A DNA stretch of 64,000 nucleotides from positions 682,001 to 746,000 of the forward strand of contig NZ_CP050965.1 in the NCBI RefSeq assembly GCF_012273215.1, given 5' to 3'. The notes beneath the pieces are model-generated. The model was not told the DNA's origin. It worked only from the letters and a program-made list of their open reading frames with translations, and searched no databases. This document shows positions 9,284 through 19,590 of the stretch, piece after piece; the first letter of the stretch is position 1, and each line of letters starts with the position of its first letter. The DNA comes from Gemella haemolysans. GTDB taxonomy: Bacteria; Bacillota; Bacilli; Staphylococcales; Gemellaceae. A program made the translations under genes and the position numbers.

Positions 9284-10048
9284 ATGATTGATAGTAAACA
9301 ATTTATAAATACAAGACATAAAAATCAAAAGATTAATTATGATAACGTCTTAAAAGAACTTATAAAAGAATGGGAAAAGACTAATTTTCGTCCTAAAATC
9401 TTAATACACTCTTGTTGTGCTCCTTGTAGTACATATGTACTTGAGTATTTATCGGAAATTAGTGACATTACTATATTCTTTTCTAATTCAAATATTCATC
9501 CAAAAGAAGAATATATAAAACGTATGTTAGTACAAAAAGATTTCGTTGAAGAATTTAATAAAAGAAATGATAAGAAAATTAAATTTTTAGCAGATGAATA
9601 TGCTCCGAGTAAATTTATTAGTGCTGTAAAAGGACATGAAGAAGATCGTGAAGGTGGAGATAGATGTCATATTTGTTATGAAATGCGTCTGGATTCGTCA
9701 GCTCAAAAAGCAGAGGAGTTGGAATATGATTATTTTGCATCTGCATTAACTCTAAGTCCTAAGAAAAATGCTACTGTAATTAATGAAGCTGGGTATACAT
9801 TACAAGAACAGGTATCAATTTATTATTTACCTTCAGATTTCAAAAAGAATAATGGATATAAGAGATCTGTAGAAATGTGTAATGACTATGATATATATAG
9901 ACAATGTTATTGTGGATGTGTCTTTGCAGCAAAAGATCAAGGAATTGATTTCAAAGAAGTAAACAAAAATGCCCGTGAATTTAATAGAAACCATGAAGAT
10001 TATGAAAAATTCAAGTCGATAATTAAACTAGGTGGAGAATTAGTTTAG
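9284..10048 (+). CDS. queH: Epoxyqueuosine reductase QueH
   Basis: A 254-residue member of the former DUF208 family. QueH performs the last step of queuosine synthesis, reducing epoxyqueuosine in tRNA, and is the non-homologous alternative to cobalamin-dependent QueG. The signature cysteines are all present: the CCAPC motif (Cys44, Cys45, Cys48), CHICY in the middle and CYCGC near the C-terminus. These hold an iron-sulfur cluster and a second metal. ASALTLSPKKNATVIN is also a family stretch. It follows ruvAB after a 188-base gap. No other queuosine genes are in the window. Confidence 0.92.
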   Translation: MIDSKQFINTRHKNQKINYDNVLKELIKEWEKTNFRPKILIHSCCAPCSTYVLEYLSEISDITIFFSNSNIHPKEEYIKRMLVQKDFVEEFNKRNDKKIKFLADEYAPSKFISAVKGHEEDREGGDRCHICYEMRLDSSAQKAEELEYDYFASALTLSPKKNATVINEAGYTLQEQVSIYYLPSDFKKNNGYKRSVEMCNDYDIYRQCYCGCVFAAKDQGIDFKEVNKNAREFNRNHEDYEKFKSIIKLGGELV

Positions 10049-10123
10049 TTACGAAATTAAATGAGTTTACAATATAACAATAAAAATATAATGATTTTAA
10101 GTTAACTGGCAATAATATTATAT

Positions 10124-10165
10124 AAAAAAGTATCGTTACTTCACTTGTAATTGATGCTTTTTTAA
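10124..10165 (+). terminator. Intrinsic terminator after queH
   Basis: AAAAAGTATCGTTAC pairs with GTAATTGATGCTTTTT (one bulged base) around TTCACTT, with a T run. It lies in the 338-base gap between queH and ptsH. The only other signal I see there is the ptsH promoter. Confidence 0.8.
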
Positions 10166-10317
10166 TTATTTTCAGTCGAAATTATAATATTAACATTAAA
10201 AAAGTGTTTTCATAAATTTTTCATAAGAAATGGAGTATTCGTTTTCTATTGAATAAGAAATGGTTTTCTTTGTTATAGAATACAAAGAGTAATGAATCTG
10301 AAATAAGTACAAAACAC

Positions 10318-10346
10318 TTGTAAATATTGCTTTCATATGTTATTAT
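10318..10346 (+). promoter_or_regulatory. Promoter of ptsHI
   Basis: TTGTAA at 10318 and TATTAT at 10341 are 17 bases apart, with an extended -10 (TG at 10338). The ribosome-binding site AAAGGAG follows about 30 bases later. I looked for a CcpA cre box and did not find a convincing one. Confidence 0.7.
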
Positions 10347-10386
10347 TTGAATGTAAATATTTTTTTAAATAAAAGGAGACATAACT

Positions 10387-10650
10387 ATGTTACAAAAAGA
10401 ATTTAAAGTAATCGACGAAACAGGAATCCACGCTAGACCAGCTACTTTATTAGTACAAGCTGCTTCTAAATTCCAATCAAACATTGAATTAGAATTCAAC
10501 GGACGTAAAGTTAACTTAAAATCAATCATGGGTGTTATGAGTCTTGGAGTTGGAAAAGACGCTGATATCGTAATCTATGCTGACGGAGCTGACGAAGCAG
10601 AAGCATTAGCAGCTTTAGAAGAAACAATGAAGAAAGAAGGATTAGCATAA
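10387..10650 (+). CDS. ptsH: Phosphocarrier protein HPr
   Basis: An 87-residue cytoplasmic phosphocarrier of the sugar phosphotransferase system. His15 in TGIHARPAT accepts phosphate from enzyme I and passes it to the EIIA domains. Ser46 in [11 protein letters not shown] is the regulatory site phosphorylated by HPr kinase in Firmicutes, so the protein can act in catabolite control. The codon choice looks like that of a highly expressed gene. The stop is 1 base before the start of ptsI. Confidence 0.98.
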   Translation: MLQKEFKVIDETGIHARPATLLVQAASKFQSNIELEFNGRKVNLKSIMGVMSLGVGKDADIVIYADGADEAEALAALEETMKKEGLA

Positions 10651-10651
10651 A

Positions 10652-12364
10652 ATGTTACAACTAAAAGGTATTGCAGCTTCTCAAGGGATATCTTTTGCTA
10701 AAGCATACATTTTTGTTGAGCCTGATTTAACAGTTAAAGAAGTTAAAGTTCAAGACGTTGAAGCTGAGGTTAAACGTTTTGAAGATGCTATTGAAATTTC
10801 TAAAAAAGAATTAACTATTATTAAAGATAAAGCTCACGAAAATTTAGGTGCTGATAAAGCAGCGATTTTTGAAGCTCACTTATTAATTTTAGAAGACCCA
10901 GAATTCATGGGAACTGTTAAAACTGATATTCAATCAAAAGAAATTAATGCTGAATATGCATTAAAAGAAACTTCAGACATGTTCGTTTCTATGTTTGAAG
11001 CAATGGATAATGACTACATGAAAGAACGTGCTGCTGATATTCGTGACGTTTCTAAACGTATTTTAGCACACTTACTAGGTGTAGATTTACCAAATCCAAG
11101 TTTAATCGATGAAGAAGTAATCGTTATTGCTGAAGACTTAACTCCATCTGATACTGCTCAACTTAACAAACAATTTGTTAAAGGATTTGCAACTAACATC
11201 GGTGGACGTACTTCTCACTCAGCTATCATGGCGAGATCATTAGAAATTCCTGCAGTAGTAGGAACTAGTACAATCACTGAAGAAGTTAAGAATGGAGATG
11301 TTTTAATTCTTGATGGATTAGAAGGTGTTGTATACGTAAATCCAGATGAAGCTACTACAGCTGAATTAAAAGAAAAACACGCTAAATTTGAAGCGCAAAA
11401 AGCTGAATGGGCTAAATTAGTAACAGAAAAATCCGTAACTCAAGATGGACATGAAGTTCTTTTAGCTGCAAACATCGGTACACCTGCTGATTTAGAAGGT
11501 GTTAATAACAATGGTGGGGAAGCTGTTGGTTTATACCGTACAGAGTTCCTATACATGGGACGTGATCAACTACCTACTGAAGATGAGCAATTCAAAGCTT
11601 ATAAAGCTGTATTAGAAGGAATGGGTGACAAACCTGTTGTTGTTCGTACTTTAGATATCGGTGGAGATAAAGAATTACCATACTTAGATTTACCAAAAGA
11701 AATGAACCCATTCTTAGGGTTTAGAGCTATTCGTCTTTGCTTAGAAGAAAAAGACTTATTTAGAACTCAACTTAGAGCATTATTACGTGCTTCAGTTTAT
11801 GGTAAACTTTGTGTAATGTTCCCAATGATCGCTACAGTTCAAGAATTCAGAGCTGCTAAAGCTTTATTCTTAGAAGAAAAAGAAAAATTAGTAGCTGAAG
11901 GTGTTGCAGTAAGTAACGATATCGAATTAGGTATCATGGTTGAGATTCCATCAACTGCTGTTATCGCTGATATCTTTGCTAAAGAAGTTGACTTCTTCTC
12001 AATCGGTACTAATGACCTTGTTCAATACACAATGGCTGCAGACCGTATGAGTGAAAAAGTTTCATACTTATACCAACCATATAACCCAGCAATCTTACGT
12101 CTTGTGAAAAATGTTATTGAAGCATCTCACAAAGAAGGTAAATGGACTGGAATGTGTGGAGAAATGGCTGGAGATAGCTTAGCTATTCCATTACTATTAG
12201 GTATGGGATTAGATGAATTCTCAATGTCAGCTACTTCAATTCTTCAAGCACGTAGCCAAATCAAAAACTTATCATTAGAAAAAATGAAAGAGTTAGTTGA
12301 TAAAGCTATTATGTGTTCAACAACTGAAGAAGTATTAGCATTAGTAGAAGAATATACAAAATAA
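10652..12364 (+). CDS. ptsI: PTS enzyme I (phosphoenolpyruvate-protein phosphotransferase)
   Basis: A 570-residue enzyme that takes phosphate from phosphoenolpyruvate and hands it to HPr. The N-terminal HPr-binding and phosphohistidine domains carry active-site His189 in [13 protein letters not shown]. The C-terminal TIM barrel binds PEP and has the catalytic Cys in GMCGEMAGD. The length matches the family. Its ribosome-binding site is AGAAAGAAGGATT inside the end of ptsH, so translation is probably coupled. Confidence 0.98.
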   Translation: MLQLKGIAASQGISFAKAYIFVEPDLTVKEVKVQDVEAEVKRFEDAIEISKKELTIIKDKAHENLGADKAAIFEAHLLILEDPEFMGTVKTDIQSKEINAEYALKETSDMFVSMFEAMDNDYMKERAADIRDVSKRILAHLLGVDLPNPSLIDEEVIVIAEDLTPSDTAQLNKQFVKGFATNIGGRTSHSAIMARSLEIPAVVGTSTITEEVKNGDVLILDGLEGVVYVNPDEATTAELKEKHAKFEAQKAEWAKLVTEKSVTQDGHEVLLAANIGTPADLEGVNNNGGEAVGLYRTEFLYMGRDQLPTEDEQFKAYKAVLEGMGDKPVVVRTLDIGGDKELPYLDLPKEMNPFLGFRAIRLCLEEKDLFRTQLRALLRASVYGKLCVMFPMIATVQEFRAAKALFLEEKEKLVAEGVAVSNDIELGIMVEIPSTAVIADIFAKEVDFFSIGTNDLVQYTMAADRMSEKVSYLYQPYNPAILRLVKNVIEASHKEGKWTGMCGEMAGDSLAIPLLLGMGLDEFSMSATSILQARSQIKNLSLEKMKELVDKAIMCSTTEEVLALVEEYTK

Positions 12365-12373
12365 AGTAATTTA

Positions 12374-12413
12374 AGAAAGGTTTTTGGTTATTCCAAGAAC
12401 CTTTTTATATTTT
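12374..12413 (+). terminator. Intrinsic terminator after ptsI
   Basis: AAAGGTTTTTGG pairs with CCAAGAACCTTT around a short loop, followed by a T-rich tail. Confidence 0.88.
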
Positions 12414-12515
12414 TTAATTATGTAATCAATAATAAATTTTGAATAATTTATGTGTAGATTTTAGTATTTTATATTTTTAAAATTGTAGAATTTTCAATGA
12501 AAATGCCCTTATTTC

Positions 12516-12544
12516 TTGACATTAGAGTATATTTATATTATCAT
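12516..12544 (+). promoter_or_regulatory. Promoter of the pheST T-box transcript
   Basis: TTGACA at 12516 and TATCAT at 12539 are 17 bases apart, just ahead of the T-box leader. Confidence 0.75.
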
Positions 12545-12559
12545 TTTAAATATAAAATT

Positions 12560-12802
12560 TTTCAAAAACGATGATTAAGACGGTATATTGGATGTTTTTA
12601 ACAGGGAGCAACTACGTGACTGAAAGAGTTGTATTAACTGAGAATATATTTTCAGCTTATGAGTAATTGTATAAGTAGACTATGAGTACAATCGGTTGGT
12701 GCCCGTTAAAAACCGTGTTAAGGAAGCGAATTGCTTTGAAATATGGGTGGTACCACGATATATTCGTCCCTTGAGACTTAGTCTCGAGGGGCTTTTTATT
12801 TT
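12560..12802 (+). promoter_or_regulatory. T-box riboswitch (Phe) upstream of pheST
   Basis: The leader has a Stem I region with the distal AGGGAG motif and a likely specifier TTC at 12651-12653 followed by A. TTC is a Phe codon, which agrees with the downstream genes. The conserved T-box TGGGTGGTACCACG is at 12744-12757. A terminator follows: GTCCCTTGAGAC pairs with GTCTCGAGGGGC, then TTTTTATTTT. In this family uncharged tRNA pairs with the specifier and the T-box bulge to favour the antiterminator. It fills most of the 495-base gap between ptsI and pheS. Confidence 0.93.
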
Positions 12803-12859
12803 GGACAAATAATAGAACTTATACCTATGTCTTTATATTAAATTTTTAAGGAGGAACTT

Positions 12860-13882
12860 ATGACTTTAGAGAATATAAGAAAAGAATATTTAGAATTAGT
12901 TAAAACAATTAAAGATGAAAAAGAACTTTATGACCTAAGAGTTAAATTTTTAGGAAAAAAAGGTGCATTAACAGAAGTTATGAAAGGTGCACGTGATTTA
13001 TCTCCAGAAGAAAGACCAACTTTTGGGAAACTTGTTAATGAAGTTAAGACTTTTATTAACAATAGTTTAGAAGAGAAAAAAGCAGAACTAGCTAAAGCTG
13101 CATTAGAATTAAAATTAGCAAGTGAGGAAATTGATGTAACTCTACCAAGTAAAAAAGTACAATTAGGTGGATTAAATCCATTAAACAAAATTATTAAAGA
13201 AATTGAAGAAATCTTTATTTCAATGGGATATTCTGTTGCAGAAGGTCCAGAGGTTGAAACTGATAAATTTAACTTTGAAATGTTAAACTTACCAAAAGAC
13301 CACCCAGCTCGTGATATGCAAGATTCATTTTATATTACAAATGAATTGTTAATGAGAACGCAAACTTCACCTGTTCAAGCTCGTGAAATGTTAAAAGCTA
13401 ATGGTGAGGGACCAATCAAGATTATTTGCCCTGGTAAAGTATTCCGTCGTGATAATGATGATGCTACACACTCTCATCAGTTTACACAAATTGAAGGATT
13501 AGTAGTTGATAAAAATATTACTTTTAGTGATTTAAAAGGAACTTTAGAACACTTTATTAAAGCTGTATTCGGAGAAAACAAAAAAATCCGTCTACGTCCA
13601 AGTTTCTTCCCGTTTACTGAACCATCTGTAGAGGTTGATGTATCTTGGGGTAACGAGGATGATGAAGAAAACATTAAGTGGCTTGAAATTTTAGGTGCAG
13701 GTATGGTGCATCCTAATGTTCTTAAAATGGCTGGTTTTGACCCAGAAGTTTATACTGGATTTGCCTTTGGAATGGGACCAGAACGTGTTGCGATGTTAAA
13801 ATATGGTATTAGCGATATTAGAAGTTTCTATACAAATGACGTAAGATTCTTACAACAATTCAATAGTGATAGAAACGATTAA
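12860..13882 (+). CDS. pheS: Phenylalanine-tRNA ligase alpha subunit
   Basis: A 340-residue class II synthetase subunit that attaches Phe to tRNA-Phe as part of an (alpha-beta)2 enzyme. The N-terminal coiled-coil arm (about residues 1-90) binds tRNA. Catalytic motifs follow: motif 2 around [19 protein letters not shown] and motif 3 at [16 protein letters not shown]. The start has AAGGAGG upstream. It is controlled by the T-box leader and lies 12 bases before pheT. Confidence 0.98.
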   Translation: MTLENIRKEYLELVKTIKDEKELYDLRVKFLGKKGALTEVMKGARDLSPEERPTFGKLVNEVKTFINNSLEEKKAELAKAALELKLASEEIDVTLPSKKVQLGGLNPLNKIIKEIEEIFISMGYSVAEGPEVETDKFNFEMLNLPKDHPARDMQDSFYITNELLMRTQTSPVQAREMLKANGEGPIKIICPGKVFRRDNDDATHSHQFTQIEGLVVDKNITFSDLKGTLEHFIKAVFGENKKIRLRPSFFPFTEPSVEVDVSWGNEDDEENIKWLEILGAGMVHPNVLKMAGFDPEVYTGFAFGMGPERVAMLKYGISDIRSFYTNDVRFLQQFNSDRND

Positions 13883-13894
13883 TAGGAGGTAGTA

Positions 13895-16288
13895 ATGTTA
13901 GTAAGTTATAATTGGTTAAAACAATATACAAATGTTGAAGATAATGCTAATGCATTAGCTGAAAAAATCACTCGTGGTGGTATTGAAGTAGAAGGTGTTG
14001 AATATTTAGCAGAAGAGATTTCTGGTGTAGTAGTTGGATATGTTGAATCTAAAGAAAAACACCCTGATGCTGAAAAATTAAACGTATGTCAAGTTAACAT
14101 TGGTGAAGAAGAAAACTTACAGATAGTTTGTGGTGCACCAAATGTTGATGCAGGACAATATGTAATTGTTGCTAAAGTTGGAGCAAAATTACCAGGAATT
14201 AAAATTAAAAAAGCTAAACTTCGTGGTGTAGAATCACAAGGTATGATTTGTTCATTAGGTGAATTAGGATTAAGTAAAAGTGTTGTTCCTAAAAACTATC
14301 AAGAAGGAATCTATGTTTTTGAAACTGAACAAGAACTTGGTTCTGATGTTGTTGAAGTATTAGGGTTAAATGACTATATCTTAGATCTTTCAATTACTCC
14401 AAACAGAGCTGATGCACTTAGTATGCGTGGTCTTACTTATGAATTAGGTGCTTTATATAATAATAAAGTTGATTTTAAAGATGTTGAAAAAGAAGAAAAC
14501 TATGAAGCAACTTCATTACAAGTTTCTATTGAAAGTGATTCTTGTAGAAACTATGTAGGTCAAGTTGTTAAAAATGTAGAGGTTAAAGATTCTCCATTAT
14601 GGTTACAAACAAGACTTATGAATTCTGGTATTCGTCCAATCAACAACATCGTAGATATTACAAACTATGTACTTTTAGAATTTGGTCAACCAATGCATGC
14701 TTTCGATAAAGATTTAGTAGGAGATAAAATTGTAGTTCGTGACGCTAAAGAAGGTGAAGTTCTTGAAACTCTTGATGGAGAAGAGAGAAAATTACAAACA
14801 ACAGACTTAGTAATTACAGATGGAACTCGTGCTATTGCTCTTGGTGGAGTAATGGGTGGTAAAAATACAGAAGTAAGTGAAAAAACTAAAAACATTATTT
14901 TAGAATCTGCGTATTTCAATCCTACATCAGTGCGTCGTACTTCAGCAGCACATGGTTTAAGAAGTGATTCTTCTGCAAGATTTGAAAAAGGAATTGATCC
15001 AAATATGCAAAAAGCAGCACTTGCTCGTGCGGTAGAATTAATTTTAGAATTATGTCCAAATGCAGTAGTTGAAAGTTCTGTTGGTATCATAAATAAAGAA
15101 AAAGAGAAAGTTGTAGAAATTACTACTTCTTATATCAATAATTATCTTGGTATAACTTTAACTACCGAAGAAATCGTAGCAATTCTAGAAGGATTAAGCT
15201 TTACAGTAGAAGTTTCAGGAGAAAACTTAGTAGTCAAAGTACCTACTAGAAGACCAGATATATCAATTAAACAAGATTTAGTAGAAGAAGTTATTAGAAT
15301 TTACGGATACGATAATTTAGCATCAACATTACCAAAATTCTCTAAAACTACTAAAGGTGGTTTAACTTATTCTCAAAGAATGGTACGTGATTTACGTGGA
15401 GTATATGCTAGCTTAGGATTTAATGATACAATTAATTACTCATTAGTATCTGAAGAAGAAGCAACTCAATATACTTTAGAAAATCACCATAAAGTAAGAT
15501 TATTAATGCCTATGACTGAAACTCACTCGACTTTACGTCAAAGTTTAGTTCCGGGATTATTAAATACAGTTCAATACAATGTGGCTAGAAAACAAAAAGA
15601 CCTTAAATTATTAGAAATTGGTCGTGTATTCTTCGGAAGTGGTGATGACAATATTCAACCGAAAGAAACATTATATTTAAGTGCTGCGTTAACTGGGGAA
15701 GAAAGAGCAACTAAATGGCTTAAAGAAAGCAGTGCTTTAGACTTCTTCGCAGCTAAAGGATACCTAGAAGTTGTATTTGAACGTTTAGGATTAGAAGAAA
15801 AAGTTACATACAAAAAATCTAATCTTGAAGGAATGCACCCAGGACGTTTTGCTGAAGTATACTTAGGAGAAAAACGTATTGGTTTCATCGGAGAGGTTCA
15901 TCCACAAGTTGCTGATAAACTTGGTCTAAATACTACTTATGTATTTGAAATTAATTTAGATGATGTGATTTCAGAAAGTAAAGTTAAACCTAAATATGAA
16001 GAAGTAACGAAATATCCTGAAATTACACGTGATATAGCTATGTTAGTTGATGTTAAAGACGAATATCAAAATATTTATAATGTAATCGAATCTGTAAATA
16101 GTAAGCTTATTACTAATGTAGAACTATTCGATTTATATGCTGGTGTTGAATTATTAGCAGGTAAAAAATCATTAGCTCTAACTATTACTTATAGCGATAA
16201 ACAAAAAACTTTAACAGATGAAGAAGTAACAGCGGTTCATGAAAATGTACTTGCTGCACTTACAGCGTACGGAGCAATTATTAGGTAG
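13895..16288 (+). CDS. pheT: Phenylalanine-tRNA ligase beta subunit
   Basis: A 797-residue subunit partnering PheS. In order: an N-terminal EMAP-like tRNA-binding domain (GVVVGYVESKEKHPDAEKL), B3/B4 editing domain (about 205-400, with AHGLRSDSSARFEKG), B5 domain, a catalytic-like core, and a C-terminal anticodon-binding ferredoxin-like domain with YPEITRDIAMLVD. The length is normal. The ribosome-binding site is AGGAGG. It completes the pheST operon. Confidence 0.98.
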   Translation: MLVSYNWLKQYTNVEDNANALAEKITRGGIEVEGVEYLAEEISGVVVGYVESKEKHPDAEKLNVCQVNIGEEENLQIVCGAPNVDAGQYVIVAKVGAKLPGIKIKKAKLRGVESQGMICSLGELGLSKSVVPKNYQEGIYVFETEQELGSDVVEVLGLNDYILDLSITPNRADALSMRGLTYELGALYNNKVDFKDVEKEENYEATSLQVSIESDSCRNYVGQVVKNVEVKDSPLWLQTRLMNSGIRPINNIVDITNYVLLEFGQPMHAFDKDLVGDKIVVRDAKEGEVLETLDGEERKLQTTDLVITDGTRAIALGGVMGGKNTEVSEKTKNIILESAYFNPTSVRRTSAAHGLRSDSSARFEKGIDPNMQKAALARAVELILELCPNAVVESSVGIINKEKEKVVEITTSYINNYLGITLTTEEIVAILEGLSFTVEVSGENLVVKVPTRRPDISIKQDLVEEVIRIYGYDNLASTLPKFSKTTKGGLTYSQRMVRDLRGVYASLGFNDTINYSLVSEEEATQYTLENHHKVRLLMPMTETHSTLRQSLVPGLLNTVQYNVARKQKDLKLLEIGRVFFGSGDDNIQPKETLYLSAALTGEERATKWLKESSALDFFAAKGYLEVVFERLGLEEKVTYKKSNLEGMHPGRFAEVYLGEKRIGFIGEVHPQVADKLGLNTTYVFEINLDDVISESKVKPKYEEVTKYPEITRDIAMLVDVKDEYQNIYNVIESVNSKLITNVELFDLYAGVELLAGKKSLALTITYSDKQKTLTDEEVTAVHENVLAALTAYGAIIR

Positions 16289-16295
16289 GTAGTCT

Positions 16296-16919
16296 ATGAT
16301 TACACAAATAATATTATTTTGCATTTTAGCTTATGTAATTGGTTCTATACCATTTGCATTAATCGTAGGAAAAGTATTTTATAATACTGATATTAGAACA
16401 TTAGGAAGTGGAAACTTAGGAACGACAAATACATTCAGATGTCTTGGTAAGAAAGCTGGAGTAACAGTGTTTATCTGTGATGTTTCTAAGGGGATAATAG
16501 CAACATTTCTTCCAACTTTGCTGCTTGGTGGAGTTGATTATCTATCAATATTTGGAGCTTTTGCAATGATAGGGCATGTGTTTCCTATCTTTGCAAACTT
16601 CAAAGGTGGAAAAGCGGTAGCTACAGGATCAGGAGTGTTTATCTTCCTTTATCCAATGTTAAGTTTATTATTATTAGCTATATTCTTTTCAACACTATTT
16701 TTAACTGGTTATGTTTCATTAGGAAGTATTCTAATAAGCTTAACAGCAATAGGTTATCTTGGTTTCTTTGAAGCTGGTATTGATAAATGGGTTATGATGG
16801 TTATGTGTGTATTTGTAATTTATATGCATAAAAAGAATATAAAAAGATTATTAAACGGGACAGAAAATCAATCGAAATTAAAAATAAAAAGAGGAACAAA
16901 GAATGACAAAAATCATTAG
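16296..16919 (+). CDS. plsY: Glycerol-3-phosphate acyltransferase PlsY
   Basis: A 207-residue integral membrane enzyme that transfers the acyl group from acyl-phosphate to glycerol-3-phosphate, the first step of phospholipid synthesis in Firmicutes. Several hydrophobic segments are visible. The conserved loops are GSGNLGTTNTFR and FKGGKAVATG. The C-terminal tail is lysine-rich and overlaps the start of folD by 17 bases. It begins 7 bases after pheT, so it may be partly co-transcribed with pheST. Confidence 0.95.
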   Translation: MITQIILFCILAYVIGSIPFALIVGKVFYNTDIRTLGSGNLGTTNTFRCLGKKAGVTVFICDVSKGIIATFLPTLLLGGVDYLSIFGAFAMIGHVFPIFANFKGGKAVATGSGVFIFLYPMLSLLLLAIFFSTLFLTGYVSLGSILISLTAIGYLGFFEAGIDKWVMMVMCVFVIYMHKKNIKRLLNGTENQSKLKIKRGTKNDKNH

Positions 16920-17754
16920 TGGGACTGAACTTGCAAAGAAATTGCGAGGAGAGATTAAAGACGAAGCAACTGCATTAAGAGAAAAAGGGATTGAACCAAC
17001 TCTTGCGGTTGTGTTAGTCGGAGATAATAAAGCGTCAAGAAGTTATGTTAATTCTAAACATAAAGCTTGTATTGAAAATAATATTAATTCAATAAAAATA
17101 GAATTACCTGAGGAAATTTCTACTGATGATTTATTAACTGAAATTGAAAAATTAAATAAAGATGAAAAAGTTCATGGAATTTTAGTGCAATTACCATTAC
17201 CAAGACATATTGATGCTGAAAAAGTATTAAATGCTGTAAGTCCGGATAAAGATGTTGATGGATTTCATCCAATTAATGTAGGTAAATTAGTAATTGGAGA
17301 AGCTAAACTTATACCATGTACTCCACTCGGGATTTTAGAGATGATTAAATCAACTGGAGAAGAAATCTCTGGGAAACTTTCATTAGTAATAGGTAGAAGT
17401 AATATTGTTGGTAAACCAATTTCAACTTTACTTTTACAAAATAATGCAACTGTAATAACAGCTCACTCTAGAACTAAAGATTTAGAATCTTTAATCGAAC
17501 AAGCTGACATTATTGTTAGCTGTGTTGGAGCTGCGCATTTCTTAAGTGGAAAAGAAAAAGTAAAACCAACATGTACTATTATCGATGTAGGAAATAACTA
17601 TAAAGATGGTAAGTTAGTTGGAGATGTAAATCTAGATGAATTTATTGATAAGGTTTCTTATATTTCTCCTGTTCCAGGAGGGGTAGGACCTTTAACAATC
17701 ACAATGTTAATGAGAAATACATTAACTGCCGCTTACGATTTACTAGCTAAATAA
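16903..17754 (+). CDS. folD: Methylenetetrahydrofolate dehydrogenase/cyclohydrolase FolD
   Basis: A 283-residue bifunctional enzyme that interconverts 5,10-methylene-THF and 10-formyl-THF with NADP. Motifs are YVNSKHKAC with the catalytic Lys region, HGILVQLPLP, the dinucleotide-binding GRSNIVGKP, and the C-terminal PVPGGVGPLTITMLMRNT. The ribosome-binding site AGAGGAAC lies in the end of plsY. Length and motifs are standard. Confidence 0.97.
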   Translation: MTKIISGTELAKKLRGEIKDEATALREKGIEPTLAVVLVGDNKASRSYVNSKHKACIENNINSIKIELPEEISTDDLLTEIEKLNKDEKVHGILVQLPLPRHIDAEKVLNAVSPDKDVDGFHPINVGKLVIGEAKLIPCTPLGILEMIKSTGEEISGKLSLVIGRSNIVGKPISTLLLQNNATVITAHSRTKDLESLIEQADIIVSCVGAAHFLSGKEKVKPTCTIIDVGNNYKDGKLVGDVNLDEFIDKVSYISPVPGGVGPLTITMLMRNTLTAAYDLLAK

Positions 17755-17860
17755 ATTTAACTATATTTAGTACTTTTTGATATTATATTTAATTGAAATG
17801 TCTATGAAATAATGATACAATAATATATTGAAAAAGAATGCATTATTTTTTATAGATATA

Positions 17861-17889
17861 TAGACTTATATATTATACTATGTTATAAT
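17861..17889 (+). promoter_or_regulatory. Promoter of secE-nusG
   Basis: TAGACT at 17861 and TATAAT at 17884 are 17 bases apart, about 50 bases before the secE start. No rpmG gene, which often precedes secE, is present in this gap. Confidence 0.65.
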
Positions 17890-17939
17890 TTATAAAATGT
17901 AGAATAGTAAAGAAATTTATTTGGGAGGTTTGTAATTAG

Positions 17940-18113
17940 ATGATAAGATTTTTAAAAAATGTTGTTGCTGAAATGCATAAAGTAAGTTGGCCAACATTTA
18001 GTGAACTTGTTAGAAAAACATTGATTGTTATTATTGTAGTTGGAATATTAATGTTATTTAGCTACGTAGTTGATTTAGGAATAACTGCTGGAATTAGACA
18101 TTTTAGTAGATAA
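17940..18113 (+). CDS. secE: Preprotein translocase subunit SecE
   Basis: A 57-residue membrane protein. SecE clamps SecY in the protein-conducting channel. The N-terminal amphipathic part ends in the family motif EMHKVSWPTFSEL, followed by one transmembrane helix at about residues 27-47. The ATG at 17940 has GGGAGG at a suitable distance. It lies 11 bases before nusG, the standard secE-nusG arrangement. Confidence 0.95.
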   Translation: MIRFLKNVVAEMHKVSWPTFSELVRKTLIVIIVVGILMLFSYVVDLGITAGIRHFSR

Positions 18114-18124
18114 GAGAGGTTATT

Positions 18125-18670
18125 ATGAGTGATACAGTAAGTAAAGAATGGTATGTAATTCATACTTATTCTGGTTATGAAAACAAAGTTAAAGATAATA
18201 TTGAAAAAAGAGTTGAGTCTCTTGGAATGGAAGATAAGATTTTTAGAATCGTTGTTCCTGAAGAAAAAGAAACTATCTTAACTCCAACTGGAAAGAAAAA
18301 AGAAGTAAATAGAAAAACATTCCCAGGTTATGTACTTGTTGAACTAGTAATGACTGATGATTCTTGGTTTGTTGTTAGAAATACTCCTGGTGTAACAGGA
18401 TTTGTTGGATCTCATGGTGGAGGTTCAAAACCTAGTCCATTATTACCAGAAGAAATTAACTTTATTTTACAACAAATGGGATTATCAAATGTTGTTGATA
18501 TTGATATTGAGGTTGGTGATTATGTTCGCGTAATCTCTGGACCATTCGTAGACATGGAAGGTAAAGTTGTAAACTTAGATTTACACAATTATAAAGCTGA
18601 CGTTATGATTGAAATTATGGGTAGAGAGACTAAGGTTGAGCTTGAACTTTATAATATCGAAAAATTCTAA
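18125..18670 (+). CDS. nusG: Transcription termination/antitermination protein NusG
   Basis: A 181-residue RNA polymerase-binding elongation factor. The N-terminal NGN domain starts WYVIHTYSGYENKV and includes PGYVLVE and NTPGVTGFVG. The C-terminal KOW domain is VISGPFVDMEGKV. The length is typical. It is co-transcribed with secE; the usual ribosomal protein genes rplK/rplA do not follow here. Confidence 0.97.
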   Translation: MSDTVSKEWYVIHTYSGYENKVKDNIEKRVESLGMEDKIFRIVVPEEKETILTPTGKKKEVNRKTFPGYVLVELVMTDDSWFVVRNTPGVTGFVGSHGGGSKPSPLLPEEINFILQQMGLSNVVDIDIEVGDYVRVISGPFVDMEGKVVNLDLHNYKADVMIEIMGRETKVELELYNIEKF

Positions 18671-18707
18671 GAAAGGAAAAGCTATCTTTAAGGTAGTTGG
18701 ATAGAAT

Positions 18708-19565
18708 GTGGAAAAGATTGCAATAATTATGGATTCAACTGCATATTTATCAGAAGATTTGAAAAAAGAACTGGATATTCGTACGGTTTATTTAAATCTT
18801 ATTATTGATAATAATTCATATAAAGAAGTTATTGATATGCCACTTGATAAATATCATGAATACTTAAAAAATCCTAACAATAGCTTCCCTACAACATCAC
18901 AACCAGCGATTGGGGAAGTTGTAGCTTGCTTAGAAAAATTAAAAGAAGAAGGGTATACTGATGTAATTGCTATTGCACTATCAAGTGGAATAAGCGGAAC
19001 ATATTCATCATATTCTGTAGCTGGATTAATGATTGATGGATTAAATGTACATCCTTTCGATTCTGAAGTTTCTTGTAGACCAGAAGGATATTATGCGATT
19101 AAGGCAGCAAAACTAATTAAAGAAGGTAAAACGTCTAGTGAAATCATTTCAGCTTTAAATGAGATGAAAAAAGTATCTGATGCATACTTTATGGCAGATG
19201 ATTTATCTCACCTTCAACGTAGTGGTCGTTTAAGTGGAGCTCAAGCAGTAGTAGGAAGTTTACTTCAAGTAAAACCATTACTACATTTTGATGATAAGGT
19301 GATAGTACCTTTCCAAAAAATTCGTACATATAAAAAAGTTGTATCAAGAATGTATGAATTATTTGATGAATATTATAAACAACATGAAGGAGAACACATC
19401 ACTGTGTGTGTTCTGCACGTTGATGCATTAGACAAAGCTGAAGAAATTAAAAAATATGTCGAAGAAAATTATTCGAATGTAACTGTAGATATAGATGGAA
19501 TAAGTCCAGTTATCTCTACACACCTTGGATTAGGAGCAGTTGCAATTGGATGGACAATTTTATAA
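18708..19565 (+). CDS. DegV family fatty-acid-binding protein
   Basis: A 285-residue cytoplasmic two-domain protein of the DegV/FakB family. FakB proteins present a fatty acid to the kinase FakA. The N-terminus carries the expected DST motif (IIMDSTAYL), then SGISGTYSS, HLQRSGRLSG with the family Arg-Ser pair, and GLGAVAIGW near the end. The start is GTG at 18708; the only nearby ribosome-binding signal is weak. No fakA gene is close by, so the link to fatty acid use rests on the family. Confidence 0.88.
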   Translation: MEKIAIIMDSTAYLSEDLKKELDIRTVYLNLIIDNNSYKEVIDMPLDKYHEYLKNPNNSFPTTSQPAIGEVVACLEKLKEEGYTDVIAIALSSGISGTYSSYSVAGLMIDGLNVHPFDSEVSCRPEGYYAIKAAKLIKEGKTSSEIISALNEMKKVSDAYFMADDLSHLQRSGRLSGAQAVVGSLLQVKPLLHFDDKVIVPFQKIRTYKKVVSRMYELFDEYYKQHEGEHITVCVLHVDALDKAEEIKKYVEENYSNVTVDIDGISPVISTHLGLGAVAIGWTIL

Positions 19566-19590
19566 TAAAAAATTTTAAGAGGTGAAAAAA

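Noticed and set aside
10200-10345. CcpA cre site at ptsHI
   Set aside because: The nearest sequence (TGTAAATATTGCTTTCA) does not have the 14-base cre spacing.
18672-18700. Hairpin between nusG and the DegV gene as a terminator
   Set aside because: AGCTATCTT/AAGGTAGTT can pair, but there is no T run and much of the pairing is G-U.
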